Origin: Peptoanaerobacter stomatis
GTDB lineage: Bacteria; Bacillota; Clostridia; Peptostreptococcales; Filifactoraceae
Assembly: GCF_000238095.2 (NCBI RefSeq)
Contig: NZ_JH815225.1
Location: forward strand, 770,724 to 834,723
DNA: 64,000 bases
Direction of reading: 5' to 3'
Position numbers and translations under genes: made by a program
Notes under the pieces: model-generated
Databases searched by the model: none
What the model was told of the DNA's origin: nothing
What the model saw: only the letters and a program-made list of their open reading frames with translations
Part shown: positions 9,352 to 16,909 of the stretch, in pieces
How positions within the stretch are numbered: position 1 is the stretch's first letter
How the letters are laid out: each line of letters starts with the position of its first letter

Positions 9352-9396
9352 TCAATCTATTTTTGGTTTTTTAAAATATAACCAAAAATAGATTGA
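9352..9396. repeat. perfect 17-bp inverted repeat of unknown role
   Basis: The arms at 9352-9368 and 9380-9396 are exact reverse complements (TCAATCTATTTTTGGTT and its complement) around an 11-base loop. No T run follows on either strand, so it is not a standard terminator. It lies in the 545-base gap between crotonase and acyl-CoA dehydrogenase, about 230 bases upstream of the latter. The rest of that gap, apart from the terminator at 9138-9182, shows nothing I can identify. Confidence 0.6.
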
Positions 9397-9625
9397 CATA
9401 AACAAAAAAAAGTATTATTATTTTATTACAGTAAATAAGGTTCATATTTTTTTCATTACATATGATGTGAACAATTTACAATTTTTCATTTTTGTCGGAT
9501 GCTTTTATAATTATTATTATACCACTTCACTTAATATACAGTTTTTAATGACTGTACATCTGTATAAAATATGTCATTTTATTTTTTATTAAGCTATAAT
9601 TTTTATTTTTGAAAGGAGATTTATA

Positions 9626-10768
9626 ATGGATTTTCGTTTAAATGAAAAACAACTTGAACTTCAAGCTAAAGTAAGAAAATTTGCTCAAGAAAGACTGCTT
9701 CCGACAGTAGTTGAAAGAGATAACAAAGGCGAGTATCCTACTGAACTTTACAAAGAAATGGGAGCTATGGGACTTATAGGTCTACCATATCCTAAAGAAT
9801 TTGGTGGTCAAGGAGAAGATTATCTGTCATATGCAATAGCTGTAGAAGAAATTTCAAAAGTTGATGCGTCTCTTGGAATATCATATTCCGTTTCCACATC
9901 TTTATATGGCGGATCTGTTATGAACTCCAATGCAACTGATGCTCAAAAGAAAGAATTTTTACCTGATGTATTACAAGGAAAAGCATGGGGTTCATTCGGT
10001 CTTACTGAACCGAATGCAGGAAGTGATGCAGGAGGTTGTGTAACTACTGCTACAAAAGATGGCGACGGATATGTTTTAAATGGACTTAAATGTTTCAATA
10101 CAAACGGTCCTTTAGCCGATTATTCTGCTGTTTTTGCTCTTACTGAGCCTGAATTGAAAGCAAAAGGTTTAGCTTGCTTTGTAGTAAAAAAAGGAACCCC
10201 AGGTTTCAGCGTAGGACGCATAGAAGATAAAATGGGTATTCGTCAAGCGCAAGTATCAGAACTTATATTCGATAATTGCCGTGTACCTGAATCGGCAATG
10301 ATAGCTCCTACAGGACAAGGCTTCAAATTAGCTATGAAAGCATTGGATGGCGGACGTATAGGAGTTGCTGCTCAAGGGCTTGGTATAGCAGAAGGTGCTT
10401 TTGATACTGCAGTAGAATACATGAAAACAAGAGAACAATTTGGAAAACCTATATTTAAAAACCAATATTTAGCTTTCAAAATGGCTGAATTAAAAATGAA
10501 AATAGAAGCTGCAAAATTAATGTTATACAAAGCTGCTACCGATAAAGATACAGGCGCTCCTTATGGAGAATCTGCTGCTATGGCTAAATACTTGTGCACA
10601 AACGCTGCTATGCATGTAACTACAGAATGTGTACAATTTATGGGCGGAAACGGTTATATGAAAGGTTATCATGTAGAGCGTATGATGAGAGATGCAAAAA
10701 TAACTCAAATATATGAAGGAACTAACGAAATACAACAACTAATTATAAGTGGTGGTATATTCAGATAA
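9626..10768 (+). CDS. bcd: short-chain acyl-CoA dehydrogenase (butyryl-CoA dehydrogenase type)
   Basis: A 380-residue FAD enzyme that reduces crotonyl-CoA or oxidises short acyl-CoAs. The three acyl-CoA dehydrogenase domains are complete. They include the FAD/substrate segment SFGLTEPNAGSDAGG, the central MGIRQAQVSELIFDNCRVP, GGNGYMKGYHVERMMRDAKI and the C-terminal IYEGTNEIQQL, which holds the catalytic glutamate. Start is the ATG after GAAAGGAG. In many clostridia bcd is cotranscribed with etfB and etfA; here neither follows, and the gene ends in its own terminator. The only EtfA-like sequence in the window is the isolated FAD domain at 6500-6994. Confidence 0.93.
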   Translation: MDFRLNEKQLELQAKVRKFAQERLLPTVVERDNKGEYPTELYKEMGAMGLIGLPYPKEFGGQGEDYLSYAIAVEEISKVDASLGISYSVSTSLYGGSVMNSNATDAQKKEFLPDVLQGKAWGSFGLTEPNAGSDAGGCVTTATKDGDGYVLNGLKCFNTNGPLADYSAVFALTEPELKAKGLACFVVKKGTPGFSVGRIEDKMGIRQAQVSELIFDNCRVPESAMIAPTGQGFKLAMKALDGGRIGVAAQGLGIAEGAFDTAVEYMKTREQFGKPIFKNQYLAFKMAELKMKIEAAKLMLYKAATDKDTGAPYGESAAMAKYLCTNAAMHVTTECVQFMGGNGYMKGYHVERMMRDAKITQIYEGTNEIQQLIISGGIFR

Positions 10769-10779
10769 TCAAGTATTCG

Positions 10780-10822
10780 GCTGTCTATTTGTAAAATATC
10801 ACAATTAGACAGCTATTTTTTA
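10780..10822 (+). terminator. terminator after acyl-CoA dehydrogenase
   Basis: A GCTGTCTA / TAGACAGC stem with an AT-rich loop is followed by a T-rich tract (TATTTTTT), 12 bases after the stop codon of the dehydrogenase. Confidence 0.75.
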
Positions 10823-11047
10823 TAAAAGAAAATTTTTATTTTGCTATATACATAAAATATTTTTTTAATTTTTGCTATTCGATTAATTTTACATAATATA
10901 GATTTTAAAGATTTTTATGTATTGCACGGTATGATTTAAATACGGATTTTTTATCTCTAAAAATAGACCGTTTATCAAAATAAAAATTTTATATAAAAAA
11001 TATTTTCAGTAATGTTTTTATTCTAATAAATGAAGGGAGATATCTTT

Positions 11048-12358
11048 ATGGATATACTTGTTCTTGTATTAGCTATAGTTCTATTTACTGTTTTGGCATT
11101 CAAAGGTATAAGCGCTCTAATAATGGGTCCCTTAGTTAGTATAATCGTCGCTGTGTTAGCAGGTCTACCTGTTTATCAAACTATGCTCGGTCCGTTTATG
11201 GAAGCATCAAGCGCTTATGTTAAGAGCTTTTTCTTTGTATTTTTCTTAGGCGCATTATTTGGTGCCATATATGAAAGTACAGGCGCTGCCAAATCAGTAG
11301 CATTAGGTATTGTAAAAATGAGTAGAGGTAAGTTTACAGCTTCTATAATTACAATAATAACAGGTCTTTTAACTTTTGGTGGTATAAGCGGATTCGTTGT
11401 ATTCTTTGTAATATATCCTATAGCTTTACACTTGTTCCAAGAAAACAACATTTCAAGAAAAATACTTCCAGGTGCTATTTCAGCAGGATGTTGGACATTC
11501 TCTATGATTGCTCCTGCTTCACCATCTATACAAAACGTAATTTCTTCAAGAGTTTTGGGTACACCTATGTCTGCAGCTTTAATTCCAGGTATCGTTGCAA
11601 CTATTTTTGAATTGGCAGCAATAATAATCTGGTTAGAATACAGAACAGCTTACACAAAGAAAAAAGGTCAATTTTTTAATGATCCGACTCTAACACCTCT
11701 TCCTGAATCAGAAGATGTTGATATGAGCACAGATAAGTTACCAAACTTTATACTATCATTATTACCTATATTAGTTATAGTTTTAACATTTAATATATGG
11801 CCTGATATATTCCAAGTAGAAACTTCCGTTCTTTTAGGAACAATTTTAGCACTTATATTATTCGGAAAATATTTACCGGGAGTAGGCCTTGAAAGATTAA
11901 TTAATCCTCTTAACAAAGGCGGATTAAATGGTGTAAATGCAATAATGAATACTGCATTGGTTGTAGGTTTTGGTGGAGTTGTAAAAGAAACTTCCGGTTT
12001 TAAAAGCCTTGTAGAAAATGTTCTTAGCTGGAATATGCCTCCGCTTATTTTCGTGGCTATAGCTGTTGCAATATGTGCAGGAGCTGTTGGCTCAGCATCA
12101 GGCGGTCTTACTATAGCTTTCCAAGCTCTTTCCGACACTTTCAAAGTTATGCACGTTAACCTTGAATATGTTCATAGAATTGGTGTTATAGCAGCCGGTA
12201 CACTTGATACCCTTCCTCACCAAGGCGCACAAATAACATTGCTTAACCTATGCCACTTAACACATAAAGAAGGTTATTTGGATATATTCGTAACTCAAAT
12301 ACTGATACCTATACTTGCGTTGTTCATAGTTATACCTATATGTTCAATGGGATTATAA
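11048..12358 (+). CDS. GntP-type permease
   Basis: A very hydrophobic 436-residue membrane protein with about twelve membrane segments. It resembles the GntP/citrate-type permeases that take up gluconate and other organic acids with protons. Characteristic segments include GALFGAIYESTGAAKSVA near the first re-entrant region and, in the second half, GAVGSASGGLTIAFQAL and DTLPHQGAQITLL. The open frame starts at 11030, but the ATG at 11048 (MDILVLVL) is chosen because the GGGAGA ribosome binding site sits between the two ATGs. It follows the acyl-CoA dehydrogenase by 280 bases and may import a short organic acid for the same metabolism, which is inference only. Confidence 0.82.
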   Translation: MDILVLVLAIVLFTVLAFKGISALIMGPLVSIIVAVLAGLPVYQTMLGPFMEASSAYVKSFFFVFFLGALFGAIYESTGAAKSVALGIVKMSRGKFTASIITIITGLLTFGGISGFVVFFVIYPIALHLFQENNISRKILPGAISAGCWTFSMIAPASPSIQNVISSRVLGTPMSAALIPGIVATIFELAAIIIWLEYRTAYTKKKGQFFNDPTLTPLPESEDVDMSTDKLPNFILSLLPILVIVLTFNIWPDIFQVETSVLLGTILALILFGKYLPGVGLERLINPLNKGGLNGVNAIMNTALVVGFGGVVKETSGFKSLVENVLSWNMPPLIFVAIAVAICAGAVGSASGGLTIAFQALSDTFKVMHVNLEYVHRIGVIAAGTLDTLPHQGAQITLLNLCHLTHKEGYLDIFVTQILIPILALFIVIPICSMGL

Positions 12359-12476
12359 TATTTATCAGTCAAGAGTTTAATATATAATCTAACAAAACAA
12401 AAACATGTTATCTTATATAATAAAACTATGAAATAAAAAATATAATATATTGTATTTTTCTAATAAATTCTGTTTA

Positions 12477-12827
12477 AAGGGGCTGTTGCATAATGATGAA
12501 AATCATAGCAACAGTCTCTATTTTTATACAAAATTTCTCTATGTTTAGGAATATCCATACACAAAATTTTTTACAGTCTCCTATATTGACAAAGAACCAA
12601 TATTTCTTGTATATTCATCCTTTCTACTATGTTTTGGACTATCTGTACTTTTCCATCATCTTGTATGTATTGTTCTATATTTAGGTTTAATCTTAGTTGC
12701 ATTATATTTGGTGCTATGATATACTCTGTAAGTGGTATTTGTTTTCTCATAATTACATTATACCATAAAAAAGCACGCTATTTCTTACGTGCTTTTTCTA
12801 TTGCCTATATTTTGCAACAGCCCCTTT
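12477..12827 (-). mobile_element. deletion derivative of an insertion sequence
   Basis: About 350 bp bounded by inverted repeats with the core AAGGGGCTGTTGCA at 12477-12490 and its complement ending at 12826. Just inside the right end, on the minus strand, lies a GC-rich hairpin with a T run (12767-12797). It is followed by a short reading frame from about 12749 to 12570 (MRKQIPLTEYIIAPNIMQ at its start) that reads like the N-terminus of a transposase before stopping. The rest of the gene is gone and the other end follows directly. I did not assign the IS family. The right-end sequence recurs alone at 21008-21050. Confidence 0.7.
12570..12749 (-). pseudogene. N-terminal remnant of an IS transposase
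   Basis: A 59-codon minus-strand frame starts MRKQIPLTEY, contains DDGKVQIVQNIVERMN and ends after QYRRL. It lies between the IS inverted repeats, downstream of the element's internal hairpin, exactly where the transposase gene should begin. The 'IVERMNIQEIL' stretch resembles the start of DDE transposases that come with this kind of end, but no catalytic domain remains. Confidence 0.55.
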
Positions 12828-12840
12828 TTTGTAAGGACAT

Positions 12841-12957
12841 TTATTACATTTTCTAATAAAATTATGAATAAATTGTATAATTATATAACATTAATATACA
12901 TAGTTTATTTAAAAAAATAATTGTTATGATTTTTCATTATTCTATTAGGTGTTAGTA
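12841..12957 (-). repeat. AT-rich intergenic hairpin repeat, copy A
   Basis: One of four ~115-bp copies of the same intergenic repeat (others at 20794-20912, 31873-31988 and 45197-45314). Read on the minus strand it begins CTAATAGAATAATGAAAAAT, has the shared core CATAACAATTA, and ends TTTATTCATAATTTTATTAG. The two ends are imperfect inverted repeats of each other. It lies immediately beyond the IS remnant and 7 bases from the stop of the LtaS-like gene. Confidence 0.7.
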
Positions 12958-12963
12958 TCAATA

Positions 12964-14763
12964 TTAATCAAAATCTTTATAATCTATAAAAGCATTAACA
13001 AAATTAGTTGTTATATCTCTATATGTGTTGTCTTTTATGCCTGTAATAACGTCTTTATTGAAGTAATTTACAGGATCTTTTGTATAGTTGTACATATACA
13101 TTGATACAGGCGATGTATCACCAAGCAATATCTGTATATATCTGTTGAGTGCCGCTGCCGATATATCCTGATGTATACCTTTGAGCGAAGTCAGTTTTTC
13201 ATCTTGCACCGCATTGTTGAAATATATAAAATAATCCGTGTTGAACATATTTTGTCTGTCATTTTCAGTATAATATTTTGAATTTTTAAATATATCATAG
13301 TTAGGATCGGGTTTGTGATCTCCATAAAAAATAACTATTGTAGGCTTTTGTCTGCTATCTATATAATCCATAAATATTTTCAACTGTTCATCTGAATATT
13401 TTAAATTAGATACAAAATTTCTTATTTCCCAGCCATCATGTTCACTTAAATTATCTACTTCAATATCTTCACCTTTTTTACCCAAAAACGGTCCGTGATT
13501 TTGCACTGTTACAGATAAGATGAAATTATTTGTATTAGGATTTTCTTCAAGCTGTCTTCTTGTCATATCAAATATTGTTTTATCTGACATCCACGCTCCT
13601 ACCAAATCATCTTGTTCTTCTTTAGTAAACATAGTTATGTCTATAAATTTATCTATTCCTAAAAGAGGGTACACTCTATCTCTGTCCCAATAGTCGGCAT
13701 TATGATTGTGTATACCTATGGTTTTCATATTTCCTACATAATCTTTTAAAAAATATGCCAAAGAATTAGTCTGTTTTTCCAATATTGATGTGAACACTAT
13801 ACTTCCTCTTGCAAAATATCTTGCCCCATATCCTGTCATCACTTCATATTCTGTATTTACAGTACCGCCACCGACTGTCGGTGTGTGCATTATTCCGGAT
13901 ATGCCGTTATTTTGATAATAATGCAAATTATCACTTATATGCTCGTCATGAACAACAATACCGTTTTTTTCAAGTTTATCCTGATATTTAGGTAAATCAA
14001 AAAAAGTTTCGGATTGAATTATTACAACGTCCATATTATTTTGCTTATTAAACGGATAATCTTTCAATAATCTGTCATTTATGTCAATTTTAGCCAACTC
14101 TTCTTTTTTTGCCGTTTTTATAATTCTTTTTATAGCCTGTTCTTCATTTTCATATTTTCTTAAATACGTCTGTGTCAATATCTTGCCTGATATCAGTAAA
14201 TTACCGAAACTTGAAGTGGATAATGCTGAAGAAATTTCACTTGTAAATGTAAAAAAAGAAATTATAAAAATAAGAGGAAAAATTTTTATATATTTCAAAC
14301 GGAATAGTCTATCAATGTCAAATAATTTATCATCAATATCATTTTGCTCTTCCAAAGTGTATTTCATCTTAAAAAAATCTATTATATCAACATATTTCTT
14401 GCTTAATATGACAAATATTACATAAACAACCAAAATTAAAGCTATTTTGGTATAAGGTATTTTATCTAAAAACAGTCCCGCTATATCTCCTGCGGCTTTA
14501 GCGAGCTTAACATCAAAAAAACTTATCTCCGCAAGCTGAAATCTGACTTTAGTTACATTACATATAGCAAGTAATACAGGTATAAATGAAAATATTACTA
14601 TATTTCTTTTATACTTTTTATTTGGATTTGATACAAGAATATTGATAAATAAAAACAGTAAAAACGAAAGCAACATATTTTTTGCTCCTATGCCGTTGAG
14701 CCCTGAATACTCATATATAAAAGACATAGTAATTGATGCAATCAAAACATATATAACATACAT
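12964..14763 (-). CDS. LtaS-like phosphoglycerol transferase (sulfatase fold)
   Basis: A 599-residue membrane enzyme of the lipoteichoic acid synthase family, which transfers glycerol phosphate from phosphatidylglycerol to a lipid-anchored polymer outside the cell. The N-terminal ~190 residues hold about five membrane segments; an extracellular sulfatase-fold domain follows. Metal and catalytic residues are visible: Glu252 in VVIIQSETFFD, the nucleophile-type Thr301 in GGGTVNTEYEVMTG, and FYGDHKPDPN near the end. The GIHNHNADYWDRDRVYPLLG segment is typical. It is likely a wall-polymer synthase, though the exact polymer is not known. A 9-bp palindrome lies at 14792-14815, upstream of the start. 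Confidence 0.85.
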   Translation of the reverse strand: MYVIYVLIASITMSFIYEYSGLNGIGAKNMLLSFLLFLFINILVSNPNKKYKRNIVIFSFIPVLLAICNVTKVRFQLAEISFFDVKLAKAAGDIAGLFLDKIPYTKIALILVVYVIFVILSKKYVDIIDFFKMKYTLEEQNDIDDKLFDIDRLFRLKYIKIFPLIFIISFFTFTSEISSALSTSSFGNLLISGKILTQTYLRKYENEEQAIKRIIKTAKKEELAKIDINDRLLKDYPFNKQNNMDVVIIQSETFFDLPKYQDKLEKNGIVVHDEHISDNLHYYQNNGISGIMHTPTVGGGTVNTEYEVMTGYGARYFARGSIVFTSILEKQTNSLAYFLKDYVGNMKTIGIHNHNADYWDRDRVYPLLGIDKFIDITMFTKEEQDDLVGAWMSDKTIFDMTRRQLEENPNTNNFILSVTVQNHGPFLGKKGEDIEVDNLSEHDGWEIRNFVSNLKYSDEQLKIFMDYIDSRQKPTIVIFYGDHKPDPNYDIFKNSKYYTENDRQNMFNTDYFIYFNNAVQDEKLTSLKGIHQDISAAALNRYIQILLGDTSPVSMYMYNYTKDPVNYFNKDVITGIKDNTYRDITTNFVNAFIDYKDFD

Positions 14764-14791
14764 ATTTTTAACTCCCTTGTCTATGTATTTC

Positions 14792-14815
14792 TTACAATAC
14801 CTTTTTGTATTGTAA
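14792..14815. promoter_or_regulatory. palindrome upstream of the LtaS-like gene
   Basis: TTACAATAC and GTATTGTAA form a perfect 9-bp inverted repeat with a 6-base spacer, about 30-50 bases upstream of the LtaS-like start and downstream of the glycosidase gene on the same strand. No T run follows on the minus strand, so an operator or leader hairpin is more likely than a terminator. Confidence 0.35.
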
Positions 14816-14967
14816 TATTATGGCATTTTTTACAATAGACCTCGTATAATGTTTATAAATTTCATATATGGAATCATACAGTCTACCAAGGTGACAAGTT
14901 CGGTAAACTGCATAATTAAACTTTGCTATAATAAAAATGATTTATTTGAAAACAAACTGTGTTCCTT

Positions 14968-16710
14968 TTAATTTAGCGGATATGTTGATACTATATAACA
15001 GCCTTTATCAAAATTGTGGTTCAATGTACCGTAACCACATTTGATAGTTTCACCTGAAAAATATTCAAAAACAGTCATCGGTTTTAATTCTAATGACAAT
15101 AATGTGTTTTTTCTCATAATCATTACATATACTACTTTTTCAGGATCGTCTTTGAAATATCTTTTATATGAAAATACATCATCATTCAAGTAGAAAAACT
15201 CAATCTCTCCGTCTACCAAAATATTATTATTTTTTCTTAAACTTATTAATTGTTTGTAAAAATTGAGTATTTCTTCGTTTTCTTCTCCCCAAGGAAAACC
15301 TCGCCTGTTATCAGGACACATCTGTCCTGTTTCACCAACTTCATCCGCATAATATATATGTGGTACTCCTGCAAATGTCATTTGAACTGTTACTGCTGAT
15401 TTAAAATTAATTTTATCAAAGTTCAGCACATTTATGCACCTTGGCGTATCATGAGTAGATATGAGATTCATATTGGAATAAAACGCCTCTCTCGGATAAT
15501 TTTCCCAAAGAGTTTTAAAATTCTCAGCTATTTGATAACCGTTTATATTACCGTTTAGGAAATTTTGCACATTTTCTTTAAAAGGATATCCCATAACTGA
15601 ATCTAATTGATGTCCCATAAAATATTTCTTACGCTGTGAATATGCAGTCTTATTTGACGCATCCTCCCATACTTCGCCAATAAGTACGGATTCTTGATCC
15701 ACTTTTCTCATATTGGCTTTAAATTTTTCTACAAATGAACCGTCAAGCTCATCTACCACATCTAATCTCCAACCTTTTACTCCAAGAGATGTCCAATGAT
15801 TTAAAACGGAATTTCCCTCGCCCATAATGAAATTTTGATAAGATTCGTCCATACAATTTACCTTTGGTAGTGTATTAAAACCCCACCAACTTTCATATAC
15901 ATTCGGATACTCTTTAAAATAATACCAGCTATAATACGGTGAACTCTTATCTTTTTTGGCAGATATAAAATATTCGCTGTCATCTCCCGTATGGTTGAAA
16001 ACTCCATCCAATATTATTTCTATATCTCTTTTTTTAGCTTCTGCTATAAGTTTTTTAAAGGTTTCTTCATCTCCAAGCATAGAATCTATCTTGTGATAAT
16101 CTTTTGTATTATATTTATGGTTGGAGTTTGATTCAAATATCGGATTAAAATATATTACATCTATCCCCAATAATTTTAAATAATCCAATTTTTCAATAAC
16201 TCCATATAAATTTCCACCATAAAAATCTTGCCTTACAAGCTCTTTTTTTTCATTTATAATATTCATCGGTTTGTCTTTCCAAGTAGCATATATGAAGCTG
16301 TTAGGCTTATATGCTATCGGCGTCTTGAAAGGATTGTAAAATCTGTCAGGAAATATCTGATATATTATTGCGTTTTTATACCACTTTGGTACTGTAAAAT
16401 CTTCATATACAGTTAATTGATAGTCTATATCATAATTTTTTTGTATAATTCTTGTTTCTCTTGGTTCATTTATTTGAAAATGGTAAAAATAAAGCATAGC
16501 TTCATTCGGAACAAATTCAGTTTTAAAACCGAATTTTCCATTCTTTTCAGCTTTTTGCATAGGAATGGATACATATGGCATATCATCTCTTTTTATAACT
16601 AAATACGCCTCCAAAGTATCCGGAGATTCTATGAAAAACTCTATTTTTTCACCTAACTTTACTGCGCCTACAGGACATTTGTATTGTTCATCAAGGCTAT
16701 TATAATACAT
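14968..16710 (-). CDS. alpha-glycosidase, GH13 (neopullulanase/cyclomaltodextrinase type)
   Basis: A 580-residue cytoplasmic GH13 enzyme hydrolysing alpha-1,4 (and possibly alpha-1,6) linkages of maltodextrins. The first ~110 residues are a beta-sandwich module, as in the neopullulanase subfamily. The catalytic barrel follows with DGVFNHTGDDS (residues 235-245), GWRLDVVDELD with nucleophile Asp317, LIGEVWED with acid/base Glu346, and STHDTPR with Asp421. There is no signal peptide. It lies downstream of glycogen phosphorylase on the same strand but a terminator at 16764-16800 separates them; the two still form a functional pair for breaking down internal or imported glucans. Confidence 0.9.
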   Translation of the reverse strand: MYYNSLDEQYKCPVGAVKLGEKIEFFIESPDTLEAYLVIKRDDMPYVSIPMQKAEKNGKFGFKTEFVPNEAMLYFYHFQINEPRETRIIQKNYDIDYQLTVYEDFTVPKWYKNAIIYQIFPDRFYNPFKTPIAYKPNSFIYATWKDKPMNIINEKKELVRQDFYGGNLYGVIEKLDYLKLLGIDVIYFNPIFESNSNHKYNTKDYHKIDSMLGDEETFKKLIAEAKKRDIEIILDGVFNHTGDDSEYFISAKKDKSSPYYSWYYFKEYPNVYESWWGFNTLPKVNCMDESYQNFIMGEGNSVLNHWTSLGVKGWRLDVVDELDGSFVEKFKANMRKVDQESVLIGEVWEDASNKTAYSQRKKYFMGHQLDSVMGYPFKENVQNFLNGNINGYQIAENFKTLWENYPREAFYSNMNLISTHDTPRCINVLNFDKINFKSAVTVQMTFAGVPHIYYADEVGETGQMCPDNRRGFPWGEENEEILNFYKQLISLRKNNNILVDGEIEFFYLNDDVFSYKRYFKDDPEKVVYVMIMRKNTLLSLELKPMTVFEYFSGETIKCGYGTLNHNFDKGCYIVSTYPLN

Positions 16711-16763
16711 ACACTTCTCCTATTCTAAAAAAATTTATACAGGTTATATTTTATACATAAATC

Positions 16764-16800
16764 ATAAAAAAATCAAGCACCCGATAATTTAGGGTGCTTT
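16764..16800 (-). terminator. terminator after glycogen phosphorylase
   Basis: AAGCACCC and GGGTGCTT form an 8-bp GC-rich stem; on the minus strand it is followed by a run of seven T residues. It lies about 110 bases beyond the stop of the phosphorylase gene. Confidence 0.8.
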
Positions 16801-16909
16801 GAATTTATACCTGCTTAATTTGAAAATCTGCCACTTATTTGCATTTAATATAATATAATTTTTTTCTTACCAAATAAAAAATTTAAGAATTTTTTAAAAA
16901 TAGAATTTA

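Noticed and set aside
11668-12144. A 158-codon minus-strand frame inside the GntP-type permease
   Set aside because: It lies opposite a well-supported membrane protein gene; its Pro/Thr/Ser-rich translation is what antisense of hydrophobic codons gives.
12493-12856. Two short plus-strand frames in the IS remnant
   Set aside because: They are antisense to the transposase remnant and span the element boundary, so they are not genes.
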